From Ensifer adhaerens (GTDB lineage Bacteria > Pseudomonadota > Alphaproteobacteria > Rhizobiales > Rhizobiaceae): a DNA stretch of 64,000 nucleotides. The notes beneath the pieces were generated by a model. That model was not told where the DNA came from, ran no database searches, and was given only the letters and a program-made list of their open reading frames with translations. Positions 27,271 to 36,240 of the stretch are shown one piece after another. The stretch lies in NCBI RefSeq assembly GCF_013283195.1, contig NZ_JABEKT010000001.1, positions 310,001 through 374,000 on the forward strand. The letters are read 5' to 3'. Position 1 is the stretch's first letter, and every line of letters starts with the position of its first letter. Position numbers and translations under genes: made by a program.

Positions 27271-28731
27271 ATGAAGGCTCAAGCGCAGGCGTCTTTACCC
27301 TCGCACGAACGGCAGACCGATATGAGCAGGCTGCGCCTGCTGCTGGCGCTCGATGCACTGTTGCGGGAAAACAGCGTCAGCCGTGCCGCCGCTGGCGTCG
27401 GATTGCAGCCCTCCGCAATGAGCCGGCTGCTGTCCCAGTTGCGCGAAGAGTATGGCGATCCGCTTTTCCTGCGCACAGGACACGGGCTGCGACCAACGCC
27501 TTTTGCTGAAACACTGAGACTGCGGGTGCGCGCCCTTGCCGCAGAGACGGAGGCGCTTTTCGAACGAGCAGGCCCGGCCACAGCGGCCAGCCCTGAGGGG
27601 CATAGCGGCTGGGAGGGGGCAGGGCTGATTACAGCGCCGCCGCTCTCAGTTCGACCAAGCCTGATGCTGGACGGCGAGCCGACACCCGAAGCCTTTGCCG
27701 CCAAGCTGGCGCGGATCGGCGACGATGCTGCCCCTCAACGCCGACTCGCCCGCAGCATCGCGACCATCGGCACCGGTGCCGGCCGCAGCCGTCCGCTGAG
27801 CGAAGCGGAAGCGGAAGATGCCTTGGCAATCATCCTTGCCGGAGAGGCGGATCCTGTTCAGGTCGGCGCCCTGATGGCGGCGCTGCAATATCGCGGCGCG
27901 ACCGCCGTAGAGATCGCCGGCTTCGTCAGGGCGATCCGCCGCCATGTCGGCGCGGTTTCGGCCGGCAAGGGCACGGCTGACCTCGACTGGCCGTGTTATC
28001 TCTCGCCGAAGCTGAAGACCGCACCTTGGTTCCTGCACGCAGCAAGGCTGGTGGCAAGCGCCGGCTACCGCGTCATGCTGCACGGCCATTATGGTCAGGA
28101 GGGCACGGAGCGTGGCAAACTCGAAATCGCCGCCGCCCGCGCCGGCATAGCCGTTTGCTCCTCGCTCGATGAGGCCAACATGGCGCTGGAAGAAACCGGG
28201 ATCGCCTATCTGCCGCTACCGGCACTTTCACCGCAGATCTACCGCCTGCTCGGCCTCTATGGGCTGATGGAAATGCGCATCCCGCTTGGTTCCGCCGTGC
28301 ACCTCACCAACCCCACAGGCGCGCGCACGAGCCTGCTTGGGGTTGCCAATTCCGCAGCCCGAACCCTGAGCCGCGACATTGCGCTTTTGCTCGACGTGAA
28401 GGAGCTGACGATCCTCGGCAATACGCGTGACCATGCGGAGTTTACGCCCTATCGCCAGACACCATTGTTTCGCCTGGTCGGGGGCGAGGCCGCCGATCTC
28501 TTCATTCCGGCCCTGCCGACGCCACCGGCGGAAGCGCGCACTGGCCTCAGCACCCGCGAATACTGGGAAGCGGTCTGGACGGGAGCGGCCCGCGACGAAC
28601 GCGCCGAGACGACGATCGTCACCACGGCAGCGGCAGCCCTTCTCAGCCTCGGCAATGCCGCGGACTTCGAGGCAGCCTGCGAGACAGCGCGGGCGCTTTG
28701 GGCGGGCCGATCGCGCCAAATGGCGCGATAA
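27271..28731 (+). CDS. LysR-type HTH fused to a TrpD2-like (YbiB-family) domain
   Basis: A 486-residue fusion. Residues about 19-82 are a LysR-like winged helix (LLLALDALLRENSVSRAA, then a DPLFLRTGHGLRPTPFAETL turn). Residues about 155-480 are an anthranilate-phosphoribosyltransferase-like domain, with the helical start EAEAEDALAIILAGE and HGHYGQEGTERGK in the core. The PRPP motif GTGGD of real TrpD is absent, so anthranilate transfer is unlikely; the related E. coli YbiB (TrpD2) binds nucleic acid. I chose the ATG at 27271 after GAGGGA; 27250 is possible. The gene shares the Irr-box gap with an iron receptor. A DNA- or RNA-binding regulatory role is inference. Confidence 0.8.
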   Translation: MKAQAQASLPSHERQTDMSRLRLLLALDALLRENSVSRAAAGVGLQPSAMSRLLSQLREEYGDPLFLRTGHGLRPTPFAETLRLRVRALAAETEALFERAGPATAASPEGHSGWEGAGLITAPPLSVRPSLMLDGEPTPEAFAAKLARIGDDAAPQRRLARSIATIGTGAGRSRPLSEAEAEDALAIILAGEADPVQVGALMAALQYRGATAVEIAGFVRAIRRHVGAVSAGKGTADLDWPCYLSPKLKTAPWFLHAARLVASAGYRVMLHGHYGQEGTERGKLEIAAARAGIAVCSSLDEANMALEETGIAYLPLPALSPQIYRLLGLYGLMEMRIPLGSAVHLTNPTGARTSLLGVANSAARTLSRDIALLLDVKELTILGNTRDHAEFTPYRQTPLFRLVGGEAADLFIPALPTPPAEARTGLSTREYWEAVWTGAARDERAETTIVTTAAAALLSLGNAADFEAACETARALWAGRSRQMAR

Positions 28732-28745
28732 ACCCGCCGCGCGCC

Positions 28746-30809
28746 TCAGGCCGCCAGGCCCTTCTTGGCGAGCATCGCATCCGGGCTCGGCAGCTTGCCG
28801 CGGAACCGCTTGTAGGCGTCTTCCGGATCGATCGAGCCGCCGACCGAATAGACGTAGTCCTTGAGTTTTTTGGCCATGCCGGGGTCGAAGGGATTGCCAG
28901 TTTCTTCGAAGGCGGCAAACGCATCCGCATCCAGGACTTCCGACCACATGTAGGAGTAATAGCCGGCAGAATAGCCGTCACCGGAGAACACGTGCAGGAA
29001 ATGCGGGCTGCGGTGGCGCATGACGATCGACCGGGGCATGCCGATCTTGTCGAGCGTCGCCGCCTCGAGCGCCATCGGCTCGCTCTGCGTTTCCGCCGTG
29101 TGATAGGCCATGTCGACCAGGGCGGACGAGGTGAACTCGACCGTCGCGAAACCCGAGTTGAACGTACGTGCGGCAAGCACCTTGTCGAGCAGCGCCTCCG
29201 GCATCGGCTCGCCCGTCTGGTAATGCACCGCATAGCGCTTGAGGATATCGGGCACCGTCAGCCAATGTTCGTAGAGCTGCGACGGCAGTTCGACGAAATC
29301 GCGCGAGACGCCCGTGCCGGACACCGAGGGGTAGGTGACGTTGGATAGCATGCCATGCAAAGCGTGCCCGAATTCGTGGAAGAGGGTGCGCGCGTCGTCG
29401 AGCGACAGCAGTGCGGGCTTGCCCTCGGCGGGCTTGGCGAAGTTGCAGACGTTGTAGATGATTGGCAGCTCGCCGACGGCACCGTTCTTGAGGGTCAACT
29501 TGTGCTGCGACTGGAACGAGCTCATCCAGGCGCCGGACCGCTTCGACGACCGTGCGAAATAGTCACCGAGGAACAGCGCCACCAGCTTTCCGCCGGCATC
29601 GCGGATCTCGAAAACGCGCACGTCAGGATGATAGCCGGCAATGCCCTTCTTCTCGGTCGCAGTGATACCGAACAGCCGTTGGGCTACATCGAAGCAGGCG
29701 TCGATGATCTTTTCGAGCTGCAGATAGGGCTTCAGTTCGCCTTCCGAGAAGTTGAATTTTTCGGCGCGCAGCTTTTCGGCATAGTGGCGCCAGTCCCACG
29801 GCATGACGTCATGATTGCGCCCTTCTGCAGCGACCAGCTTGGCAAGATCGGCCTCTTCCTCGCGGGCGCGGGCAACCGCCTTTTCCCAGACCTGCATCAA
29901 CAGGCCGTTCACGGCTGAAGGTGTCTTGGCCATGGTGTTGTCGAGCTTCAGCGCCGCGTAGTTGTCGTAACCGAGCAGCTTGGCCTTCTCGGCCCTGAGC
30001 GCCAGGGTTTCGCCGATGAGGCCACGATTGTCGGTTTCGCCGCCATTTTCGCCGCGGGCGATCCAGGCGCGGAACGCCTGTTCGCGAAGCTCGCGATTGT
30101 CGGAAAAGGTCAGGAACGGTTCGATGATCGAGCGCGACAGCGTCACCGCATATTTGCCCTTTTCGCCACGGTCAGCGGCGGCGGCGGCCATCGCGTCGCG
30201 CAGGAAATCGGGAACGCCGGCCAAGTCCTCGTCGCTCTGAAGCAAGAGCGCCCAGCTCTTCTCGTCGGCGAGTACGTTCTGGCCGAACTTGGCACCGAGG
30301 CCAGCGAGCGTCTCGTTGATCGCAGCCAACCGCTCCTGCTCGTCCTTGCCGAGCTTCGCGCCGGATTTGACGAAACCCTTCCAGTGCCGCTCCAGCACTC
30401 GCGTCGCCTCCAGATCGAGACCGAGGCCTTCGCGGTTTTCCCAGAGCGTGTCGATCCGCTTGAACAGCGCGGCATTCATGCCGATCTTGGAGTAATGCCG
30501 CGACATTTTCGGCGCGATGTCACGCTCCAACGCCTGGATGGTTTCGTTCGTGTCGGCACCGGCCTTGTTCCAGAAGATCGAGGAGATGCGCGACAGCTCG
30601 TCCCCGGCAATCTCGAGTGCGATCACGGTGTTGTCGAAGGTCGGCGCCTCAGGATTTCCCGCAATTTCGTCGATCTCAACCTCATGCGCCTTGAAGGCCG
30701 CCTCGAAGGCCGGCGCAAAATCCGTGTCCTTCACCAGATCGAAGCGAGGCAGGCCCTCATGCCCGGTCCAGGTCGTCAGGGCAGGATTGAGCGGGGTGCT
30801 GGCGGTCAT
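28746..30809 (-). CDS. M3-family zinc oligopeptidase (oligopeptidase A/Dcp type)
   Basis: A 687-residue cytoplasmic metallopeptidase. The zinc motif HEFGH is at 478-482 within TLFHEFGHALHGML, with the usual long helical N-terminal half. Such enzymes trim short peptides, including cleaved signal peptides. The ATG at 30809 follows AAGGATCC. It faces the HTH-TrpD2 gene with 14 bp between stops, and no terminator is obvious there. Confidence 0.92.
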   Translation of the reverse strand: MTASTPLNPALTTWTGHEGLPRFDLVKDTDFAPAFEAAFKAHEVEIDEIAGNPEAPTFDNTVIALEIAGDELSRISSIFWNKAGADTNETIQALERDIAPKMSRHYSKIGMNAALFKRIDTLWENREGLGLDLEATRVLERHWKGFVKSGAKLGKDEQERLAAINETLAGLGAKFGQNVLADEKSWALLLQSDEDLAGVPDFLRDAMAAAAADRGEKGKYAVTLSRSIIEPFLTFSDNRELREQAFRAWIARGENGGETDNRGLIGETLALRAEKAKLLGYDNYAALKLDNTMAKTPSAVNGLLMQVWEKAVARAREEEADLAKLVAAEGRNHDVMPWDWRHYAEKLRAEKFNFSEGELKPYLQLEKIIDACFDVAQRLFGITATEKKGIAGYHPDVRVFEIRDAGGKLVALFLGDYFARSSKRSGAWMSSFQSQHKLTLKNGAVGELPIIYNVCNFAKPAEGKPALLSLDDARTLFHEFGHALHGMLSNVTYPSVSGTGVSRDFVELPSQLYEHWLTVPDILKRYAVHYQTGEPMPEALLDKVLAARTFNSGFATVEFTSSALVDMAYHTAETQSEPMALEAATLDKIGMPRSIVMRHRSPHFLHVFSGDGYSAGYYSYMWSEVLDADAFAAFEETGNPFDPGMAKKLKDYVYSVGGSIDPEDAYKRFRGKLPSPDAMLAKKGLAA

Positions 30810-30934
30810 GAAGGATCCTTTCGCATGCGGATGCCGGCCCAAGGCCGGGGAGGGAAGCGCCCGGAAGCCGCAGGGCATCTCGGGCGGAAGAGCTTGAGGT
30901 GGTCGCGGACGTCCCTGCCGTCAAGGTTTGGGCG

Positions 30935-31576
30935 TCAAGGCTTGCGCAAACCGAGAAGACCGGGGGCGGCATGCCACACGGCCTGGACGGCAAAACCGAT
31001 GAACAGCAGGCCCGATAGCCGGACGATCGCCAGCTCATGGCGCCGATAGAAGCGCCGCACCACCGAAGCGCCGATGATGACGATCAGGATCAGGTCGGCG
31101 ACAAGAAAGCCGATGAGCGAGACGCCGAGCAGCATCGGCAGCGCGTCGAACTCCAGTGCGTTGGCGGAGCCGGCGAGCAAGGCAGTGAAGGTGGCGAGCG
31201 CCACCGGATAGCCCTTGGGATTGGTGAGGCCGAAGATCAGCCCGCGCCGCAGCGGCTTCTCCACCGTGACCAGCGCCCTGTTGTCGCCTTTCGGCCGGGC
31301 ACGCAGGGCGGTCCAGCCGATCCAGCCGAGATAAAGGCCGCAGAAGAGACCGAGAATATCGAAGACGGTCGTGCCGACGGAACGGGCGCCGATGATCGCA
31401 ACCAGCGCCAGCGCCGACCAGAGGATATCGCCGGCGAGATGCCCCCCCATGAACAGCGCGCCTGCCTTGCGGCCCTGGCCGGCGCCGATGCCGAGCAAGG
31501 CGAGAAAGGCTGGCCCGGGAATGAGCGTATAGGAAAGGGCGGCGAGAAAGGCACCGATCAGCAGCGTCTCGGACAT
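30935..31576 (-). CDS. LysE/RhtB-family amino-acid exporter
   Basis: A 213-residue membrane protein with about six segments. The first is at about 6-28 (IGAFLAALSYTLIPGPAFLA), with the conserved PGP. The NPKGYPVALATF motif in the middle is the family NPK(x) signature. LysE/RhtB proteins export amino acids such as lysine, arginine, threonine or homoserine lactone. It ends 125 bp before the M3 peptidase start, so the two could share a transcript; an exporter beside a peptidase fits disposal of excess amino acids. Substrate not determined. Confidence 0.9.
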   Translation of the reverse strand: MSETLLIGAFLAALSYTLIPGPAFLALLGIGAGQGRKAGALFMGGHLAGDILWSALALVAIIGARSVGTTVFDILGLFCGLYLGWIGWTALRARPKGDNRALVTVEKPLRRGLIFGLTNPKGYPVALATFTALLAGSANALEFDALPMLLGVSLIGFLVADLILIVIIGASVVRRFYRRHELAIVRLSGLLFIGFAVQAVWHAAPGLLGLRKP

Positions 31577-32008
31577 GGCAAGTCCCCGGTTGTTTCACCG
31601 GCCATTCGATCCCCCGCCAGCGATTCCGTCAAGCGGAAAGGCAAGGCGTTGGCGAATGTCGAAACGAAAATGCGCTTCGGCCGCAGAGTGGTCGCGCGAA
31701 GAAACAACGTTAGCGATGGAGCGCATCGTTCCGGCGATTGCCGAAGATGAGGGCATTGATGCTGGCGCCGAGAAGCGCGGTGATCTCATGAGTGAAAGTG
31801 CGCATGGTCCGGGTCCTTCCGGGTGTTCGAGTGTTGGCGGCTTCAGGCCGCGGATGTGAGAATTCCATCCTTTCGGGTTGCGCGCTGTTTCTCCGGGAAC
31901 GGGCATCGGACCGGGACGGTGACGCACAATTCTTTCGTTGCGATCATTTCCCTCGATACGAAGTTGCGCTAAGACGCGCGCGAGTTTTCCCCGCGAGAAG
32001 GACTTTCC
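31577..32008. other. 432-bp divergent gap upstream of leuB
   Basis: This holds the promoters of the LysE gene and leuB. On the minus strand a 31-codon ORF (31710-31805) has a good ribosome site. On the plus strand I see no leucine-rich leader peptide. The 180 bp before leuB end in CGCGAGAAGGACTTTCC, a good ribosome site, and show no other symmetrical element I can support. Confidence 0.4.
31710..31805 (-). CDS. Candidate small protein, 31 aa
   Basis: An ATG at 31805 preceded by GGAAGGACCCGGACC starts a 31-codon frame that begins MRTFTHEITALLGASINALI and ends GNRRNDALHR. It is mildly amphipathic with a hydrophobic centre (ALLGASINALIF). I do not recognise a family. The ribosome site and codon choice make translation plausible, but conservation cannot be checked here and it could be chance. 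Confidence 0.35.
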   Translation of the reverse strand: MRTFTHEITALLGASINALIFGNRRNDALHR

Positions 32009-33121
32009 ATGACAGTGCGCAATCTCTTCCTTCTGCCCGGCGACGGCATCGGCCCGGAAGCCATGGCGGAAGTCCGCAAAATCATTGCCTATATGAACGC
32101 CGAGCTCGGCGCCGGCTTCGTCACGGACGAAGGCCTTGTGGGCGGCTCGGCCTATGATGCCCATGGCCAGGCGATTTCGGAAGGGGACATGGCAAAGGCG
32201 CTTGCCGCCGACGCCGTGCTGTTCGGCGCCGTCGGCGGTCCGAAGTGGGATGCCGTCCCCTACGAAGTCCGTCCGGAAGCCGGCCTTCTGCGCCTGCGCA
32301 AGGACCTGCAGCTCTTTGCAAACCTGCGTCCGGCCATCTGCTACCCCGCTCTTTCCGCCGCATCGTCGCTGAAGCCGGAACTGGTCGAGGGCCTCGACAT
32401 CCTGATCGTGCGCGAACTGACCGGCGGCGTGTATTTCGGCGAGCCGAAAGAAATCATCGATCTTGGCAACGGCCAGAAGCGTGGCATCGACACCCAGGTC
32501 TACGATACCTACGAGATCGAGCGCATCGCCGGTGTTGCCTTCGAACTGGCGCGCACCCGCAACAACCGCGTCTGCTCGATGGAAAAGCGCAACGTCATGA
32601 AGTCGGGCGTGTTGTGGAACCAGGTGGTGACCGAGACGCATAAGGCGAAGTATTCCGACGTTCAGCTCGAGCACATGCTGGCGGATGCCGGCGGCATGCA
32701 GCTGGTGCGCCAGCCCAAGCAGTTCGACGTCATCGTCACCGACAACCTGTTCGGCGACATGCTCTCGGACGTGGCGGCGATGCTGACCGGTTCGCTCGGC
32801 ATGCTGCCTTCGGCCTCGCTCGGTGCACCGGATGCGGTGACCGGCAAGCGCAAGGCGCTTTATGAGCCGGTACACGGCTCGGCGCCCGACATTGCCGGCA
32901 AGGGCATCGCCAACCCGATCGCCATGATCGCGTCCTTTGCCATGTGCCTGCGCTATTCCTTCAACCTTACGAAGGAAGCCGACAACCTGGAAAAGGCGAT
33001 CGCCACCGTGCTCGACAAGGGCATCCGCACCGGCGACATCATGGCCGAAGGCGCACGCCAGGTCGGAACGGTCGAGATGGGCGAAGCCATCCTTACGGAG
33101 TTCAAGGCACTGTCGGCCTGA
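32009..33121 (+). CDS. leuB: 3-isopropylmalate dehydrogenase
   Basis: A 370-residue NAD-dependent beta-decarboxylating dehydrogenase, which oxidises 3-isopropylmalate to 2-oxoisocaproate in leucine synthesis. [11 protein letters not shown] (11-21), [12 protein letters not shown] in the substrate loop, [10 protein letters not shown] with the metal-binding aspartates, and [14 protein letters not shown] for NAD are all visible. Length is normal for LeuB, and no TTC/tartrate-dehydrogenase features are seen. AGAAGGAC precedes the ATG. A strong terminator follows at 33165-33192. Confidence 0.97.
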   Translation: MTVRNLFLLPGDGIGPEAMAEVRKIIAYMNAELGAGFVTDEGLVGGSAYDAHGQAISEGDMAKALAADAVLFGAVGGPKWDAVPYEVRPEAGLLRLRKDLQLFANLRPAICYPALSAASSLKPELVEGLDILIVRELTGGVYFGEPKEIIDLGNGQKRGIDTQVYDTYEIERIAGVAFELARTRNNRVCSMEKRNVMKSGVLWNQVVTETHKAKYSDVQLEHMLADAGGMQLVRQPKQFDVIVTDNLFGDMLSDVAAMLTGSLGMLPSASLGAPDAVTGKRKALYEPVHGSAPDIAGKGIANPIAMIASFAMCLRYSFNLTKEADNLEKAIATVLDKGIRTGDIMAEGARQVGTVEMGEAILTEFKALSA

Positions 33122-33164
33122 CCTGCGAAGAGCGCGCGCCCGGCGGGCGGCGCATTTTTTTAGG

Positions 33165-33192
33165 CACCTCCGGAGCGATCCGGAGGTGTTTT
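33165..33192 (+). terminator. Rho-independent terminator of leuB
   Basis: A perfect 10-bp stem (CACCTCCGGA, 33165-33174, with 33179-33188) with a GCGA tetraloop is followed by TTTT. It lies 44 bp after the leuB stop. Confidence 0.85.
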
Positions 33193-33323
33193 GCGTTCGG
33201 TGACCTTGAATTTGGCGGCCGAACCGACACATGCAGGCAAATCCGCCGCGAGCCATGGGTGGGAAGAAGGACCGCGCCACATCGCTGCGCATTTGCGCAT
33301 GCAGACCGTTTGGAAAGGCAATC

Positions 33324-34013
33324 ATGAATCGACCGCTCGCATCAACCGGATGGATCCTCGTGACGACGCTGATCCTCGTGCTTGCCTTCATCCCGCTCGA
33401 TCCGTTTCTCTCGACGCGGGCGCAGGCCCTGCCTGAGAGCGTCGTCGCCTTCAACCGCCTGATAACCGACTTCGGCACGTTCGGCTGGATGATCTACCTC
33501 TCCGGCCTGGTGCTTGCAGTCGCCTTCATTCTGCGGCGTGCGGTTCGCAAGGCACCGCTTCAACGCAGGGCCCGCACCGTACGCAACCTTGCCGCCTATT
33601 TCTTCCTGACGATCGGCACCGCCAGCGTGCTGGTGCATGCGCTGAAGTTCCTGATCGGGCGGGCAAGGCCGGAGCTTCTGGTCGATCTCGGCGCCTATAG
33701 CCTGACGCCTTTTACCGGCGACAATCTGTTCGAGAGCTTTCCATCGGGCCATTCGACGGCAGCCGGCGCCTTTTTTGGCGTCTTTGCCATGCTGCTGCCG
33801 AGACTTCGGCCGTTCTTTTTCGCCTTGGCGCTGGTGATTGGCGTTTCACGCGTCGTCGTCGGCGCCCACTACCCGAGCGACGTTGCCGCCGGGCTGTTGC
33901 TCGGCCTCTGGACGTCGCTGATGGTGGCGTTTCTCTTTGCCAAACGCGGCTGGCTTTTCCACGCCGACGAGGGCGGCTGGCCCATCCCCAAACGCTCGGG
34001 CTCCCGCTCATAA
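33324..34013 (+). CDS. PAP2-family membrane phosphatase
   Basis: A 229-residue inner-membrane protein with several membrane spans and the complete PAP2 active site. Lys108 and Arg115-Pro116 are in KFLIGRARPE, Ser141 and His143 in PSGHSTAAG, and Arg176, His182 and Asp186 in SRVVVGAHYPSD. Such enzymes remove phosphate from lipid phosphates, undecaprenyl pyrophosphate or lipid A. The ATG at 33324 follows GGAAAGG and starts just before the first membrane segment; an earlier ATG at 33231 would add a polar, unlikely N-terminus. The lipid substrate is unknown. Confidence 0.88.
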   Translation: MNRPLASTGWILVTTLILVLAFIPLDPFLSTRAQALPESVVAFNRLITDFGTFGWMIYLSGLVLAVAFILRRAVRKAPLQRRARTVRNLAAYFFLTIGTASVLVHALKFLIGRARPELLVDLGAYSLTPFTGDNLFESFPSGHSTAAGAFFGVFAMLLPRLRPFFFALALVIGVSRVVVGAHYPSDVAAGLLLGLWTSLMVAFLFAKRGWLFHADEGGWPIPKRSGSRS

Positions 34014-34041
34014 AAAAAGCCGGCGCGGAAGACCGCGCCGG
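34012..34041 (-). terminator. Terminator of the MHS transporter gene
   Basis: A 9-bp GC-rich stem (34020-34028 with 34033-34041) with loop AAGA is followed, on the minus strand, by a seven-T run (A-run at 34012-34018). It lies next to the convergent PAP2 stop. Confidence 0.8.
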
Positions 34042-34077
34042 AGTCAGGAGAGCCGTGATGCCTCTCGGGGAAGTCTT

Positions 34078-34119
34078 CGGAGCGTTTCCGGCTCAGACCT
34101 GAGTCTCAGAAACGCTCCG
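34078..34119. repeat. Inverted repeat between PAP2 and MHS transporter genes
   Basis: Eleven-base arms CGGAGCGTTTC (34078-34088) and 34109-34119 are perfectly complementary, with an inner CTCAGACCTGAG palindrome. No T-run follows. It may aid termination or be an intergenic repeat. Confidence 0.55.
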
Positions 34120-34179
34120 TCTCTTGCTTGTCACGCATTTCCTGGCGAAGAACCGCTTCGCCCTTTTTCTGGAAATGCT

Positions 34180-36069
34180 TCAGTCCATCGCGTGAATGTC
34201 GCGATCCTTGGTTTCCGGCAGGAACAGCATGCCGATAACAAAGGTGATGCCCGCAAAGATGATCGGGTACCAGAGACCGTAGTAGATATCGCCCTGGGCC
34301 GCGCTCATCGCGAAGGCCGTCGCCGGCAGCAGACCGCCGAACCAGCCGTTGCCGATATGGTAGGGCAGGGACATGCCGGTGTAGCGGATGCGGGTCGGGA
34401 ACATCTCGACGAGCAGGGCGGCGATCGGGCCAGAGACCATCGTCACGTAGATGACGAGAACGGTCAGGACCGCGACGATCTTCGTCCAGTTGACGTTGGC
34501 GGGATCTGCCACCATCGCAAAGGTACCGCCGCCGGCAATCGTGTAGACGGCCATCTCGGTAGCGGTGCCGACTTCGTCCTTCGTCAGCAGCTTGTCGGTG
34601 ACGAGCTTGTCGGCCGGAACCACGGTCTTTTCGCCACCGCGAACGGCAGCAGCATCGAGAGCCAGTTCCGGGTTGGCGGCAACGAAGCCGTCCAGCTTGG
34701 ATTCCGGAACCTTTGCCGCACCACGAACCAGCGGGTAGCCGGCATCGTGAAGCGCCATGTTGGTCTGCTTTTCGAAGGCGCCGTTGGCAGCCTTGGCACC
34801 ATCGCCTGCGGCAACGGCGTCGTAGCTGTTGATCGTCGTTTCGCCTATCTTGACCGTTGCCGGCGTACCGGCAGCTGCCGTCGTGACCACGTCATAGGGC
34901 ACGGAGTTCTTGGTGAGGAACGCGGTTGCGATGTCGCACGAGGTCGTGAACTTCGCCGTGCCGGTCGGGTTGAACTGGAACTTGCAGTCGCCAGGCGCGG
35001 CGGTCACGGTCGCCCGTACCGTTGCCTGGGCCTCTGCGAGTGCCGGGTTGCCGGCCCAGGTCAGCGCCTTGAACAGCGGGAAGTAAGTCAGCATGGCAAG
35101 CAGCAGGCCGGCCATGATGATCGGCTTACGGCCGATTTTGTCGGAGAGCCAGCCGAAGAACACGAAGAAGCCGGTACCGAGCAGCAGCGAAATAGCGACC
35201 ATGATGTTGGCCGATTGACCGTCCACCTTGAGCACGCCCGTCAGGAAGAACAGGGCGTAGAACTGGCCGGAGTACCAGACAACCGCCTGGCCGACCACGG
35301 CGCCGAACAGAGCCAGAAGCGCGATCTTGGCGTTCTTCCACTGGCCGAAGGCTTCCTTCAGCGGAGCCTTTGAACCCTTGCCCTCTTCCTTCATCTTCTT
35401 GAAGGCCGGGGATTCGTTCATCTTCAGGCGGATCCAGACGGAAATGCCGAGAAGCACGCACGACAGCAGGAACGGAATGCGCCAGCCCCAGGCGGCAAAG
35501 GCTTCCTTGCCGAGAGCGAACTGCACGAGCAGGATCACCACCAGCGACAGGAACAGACCGAGCGTCGCCGTGGTCTGGATCCAGGAGGTGAAGTAGCCGC
35601 GACGCCCGTGCGGCGCGTGCTCGGCCACGTAGGTGGCAGCACCGCCATACTCACCGCCGAGCGCCAGGCCCTGCAGCATGCGCAGGACGATGAGCAGGAT
35701 CGGTGCAGCGATGCCGATCTGGGCAGCGCCGGGCAGGATGCCGACCAGGAAGGTCGACAGACCCATGATCAGGATCGTCACGAGGAAGGTGTATTTGCGG
35801 CCGACGAGGTCACCGAGGCGACCGAAGACCAGAGCGCCGAACGGGCGAACCAGGAAGCCCGCGGCAAACGCCAGAAGCGCGAAGATGTTTCGCGTCGTTT
35901 CCGGATAGGAACTGAAGAAGGTCGCGCCGATGTAAACGGCAAGCGAACCGTAGAGATAGAAATCGTACCATTCGAACACGGTACCAAGCGACGAGGCGAA
36001 GATGACCTTCTTCTCCTCGCCGGTCATCGGACGCGTCTTTGCGTCGTCCGCAGTCGCGACATTTGCCAT
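34180..36069 (-). CDS. MFS transporter, metabolite:H+ symporter (MHS) family, with large periplasmic insertion
   Basis: A 629-residue MHS-family transporter (ProP/KgtP/ShiA relatives), about 190 residues longer than most. TM1 begins near residue 25 (GTVFEWYDFYLYGSLA), the loop-2/3 motif is GRLGDLVGRK (84-92) and its repeat GWLSDKIGRKP (306-316) lies between TM8 and TM9. Residues about 340-528 form an insertion between TM9 and TM10, placing it in the periplasm. It is Ala/Thr-rich, mostly soluble, and has two cysteines (362, 378) that could form a disulfide. The ATG at 36069 follows GGAGG. MHS members move organic acids, betaines or osmolytes; the substrate is unknown. Confidence 0.88.
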   Translation of the reverse strand: MANVATADDAKTRPMTGEEKKVIFASSLGTVFEWYDFYLYGSLAVYIGATFFSSYPETTRNIFALLAFAAGFLVRPFGALVFGRLGDLVGRKYTFLVTILIMGLSTFLVGILPGAAQIGIAAPILLIVLRMLQGLALGGEYGGAATYVAEHAPHGRRGYFTSWIQTTATLGLFLSLVVILLVQFALGKEAFAAWGWRIPFLLSCVLLGISVWIRLKMNESPAFKKMKEEGKGSKAPLKEAFGQWKNAKIALLALFGAVVGQAVVWYSGQFYALFFLTGVLKVDGQSANIMVAISLLLGTGFFVFFGWLSDKIGRKPIIMAGLLLAMLTYFPLFKALTWAGNPALAEAQATVRATVTAAPGDCKFQFNPTGTAKFTTSCDIATAFLTKNSVPYDVVTTAAAGTPATVKIGETTINSYDAVAAGDGAKAANGAFEKQTNMALHDAGYPLVRGAAKVPESKLDGFVAANPELALDAAAVRGGEKTVVPADKLVTDKLLTKDEVGTATEMAVYTIAGGGTFAMVADPANVNWTKIVAVLTVLVIYVTMVSGPIAALLVEMFPTRIRYTGMSLPYHIGNGWFGGLLPATAFAMSAAQGDIYYGLWYPIIFAGITFVIGMLFLPETKDRDIHAMD

Positions 36070-36240
36070 TTTGTTTATCCTCCACTCCAAAACAGCCCAT
36101 TGGAGCGCCCATTGGCTGGCTCGAACATTCCTCCCAAGAACGTCCGAACGTGGTGCGCCTGATCACAGGATGTCAGAAAAGAAGGGCCGCAGGCAGGGAT
36201 GCTTTGGGCTTATGACTTTCGTCTAAGAAATCCCGGGTTT

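Noticed and set aside
31788-31859. Plus-strand small ORF before leuB as a leucine leader
   Set aside because: It has no leucine run (ends GGFRPRM) and lies 150 bp from leuB without an attenuator hairpin.
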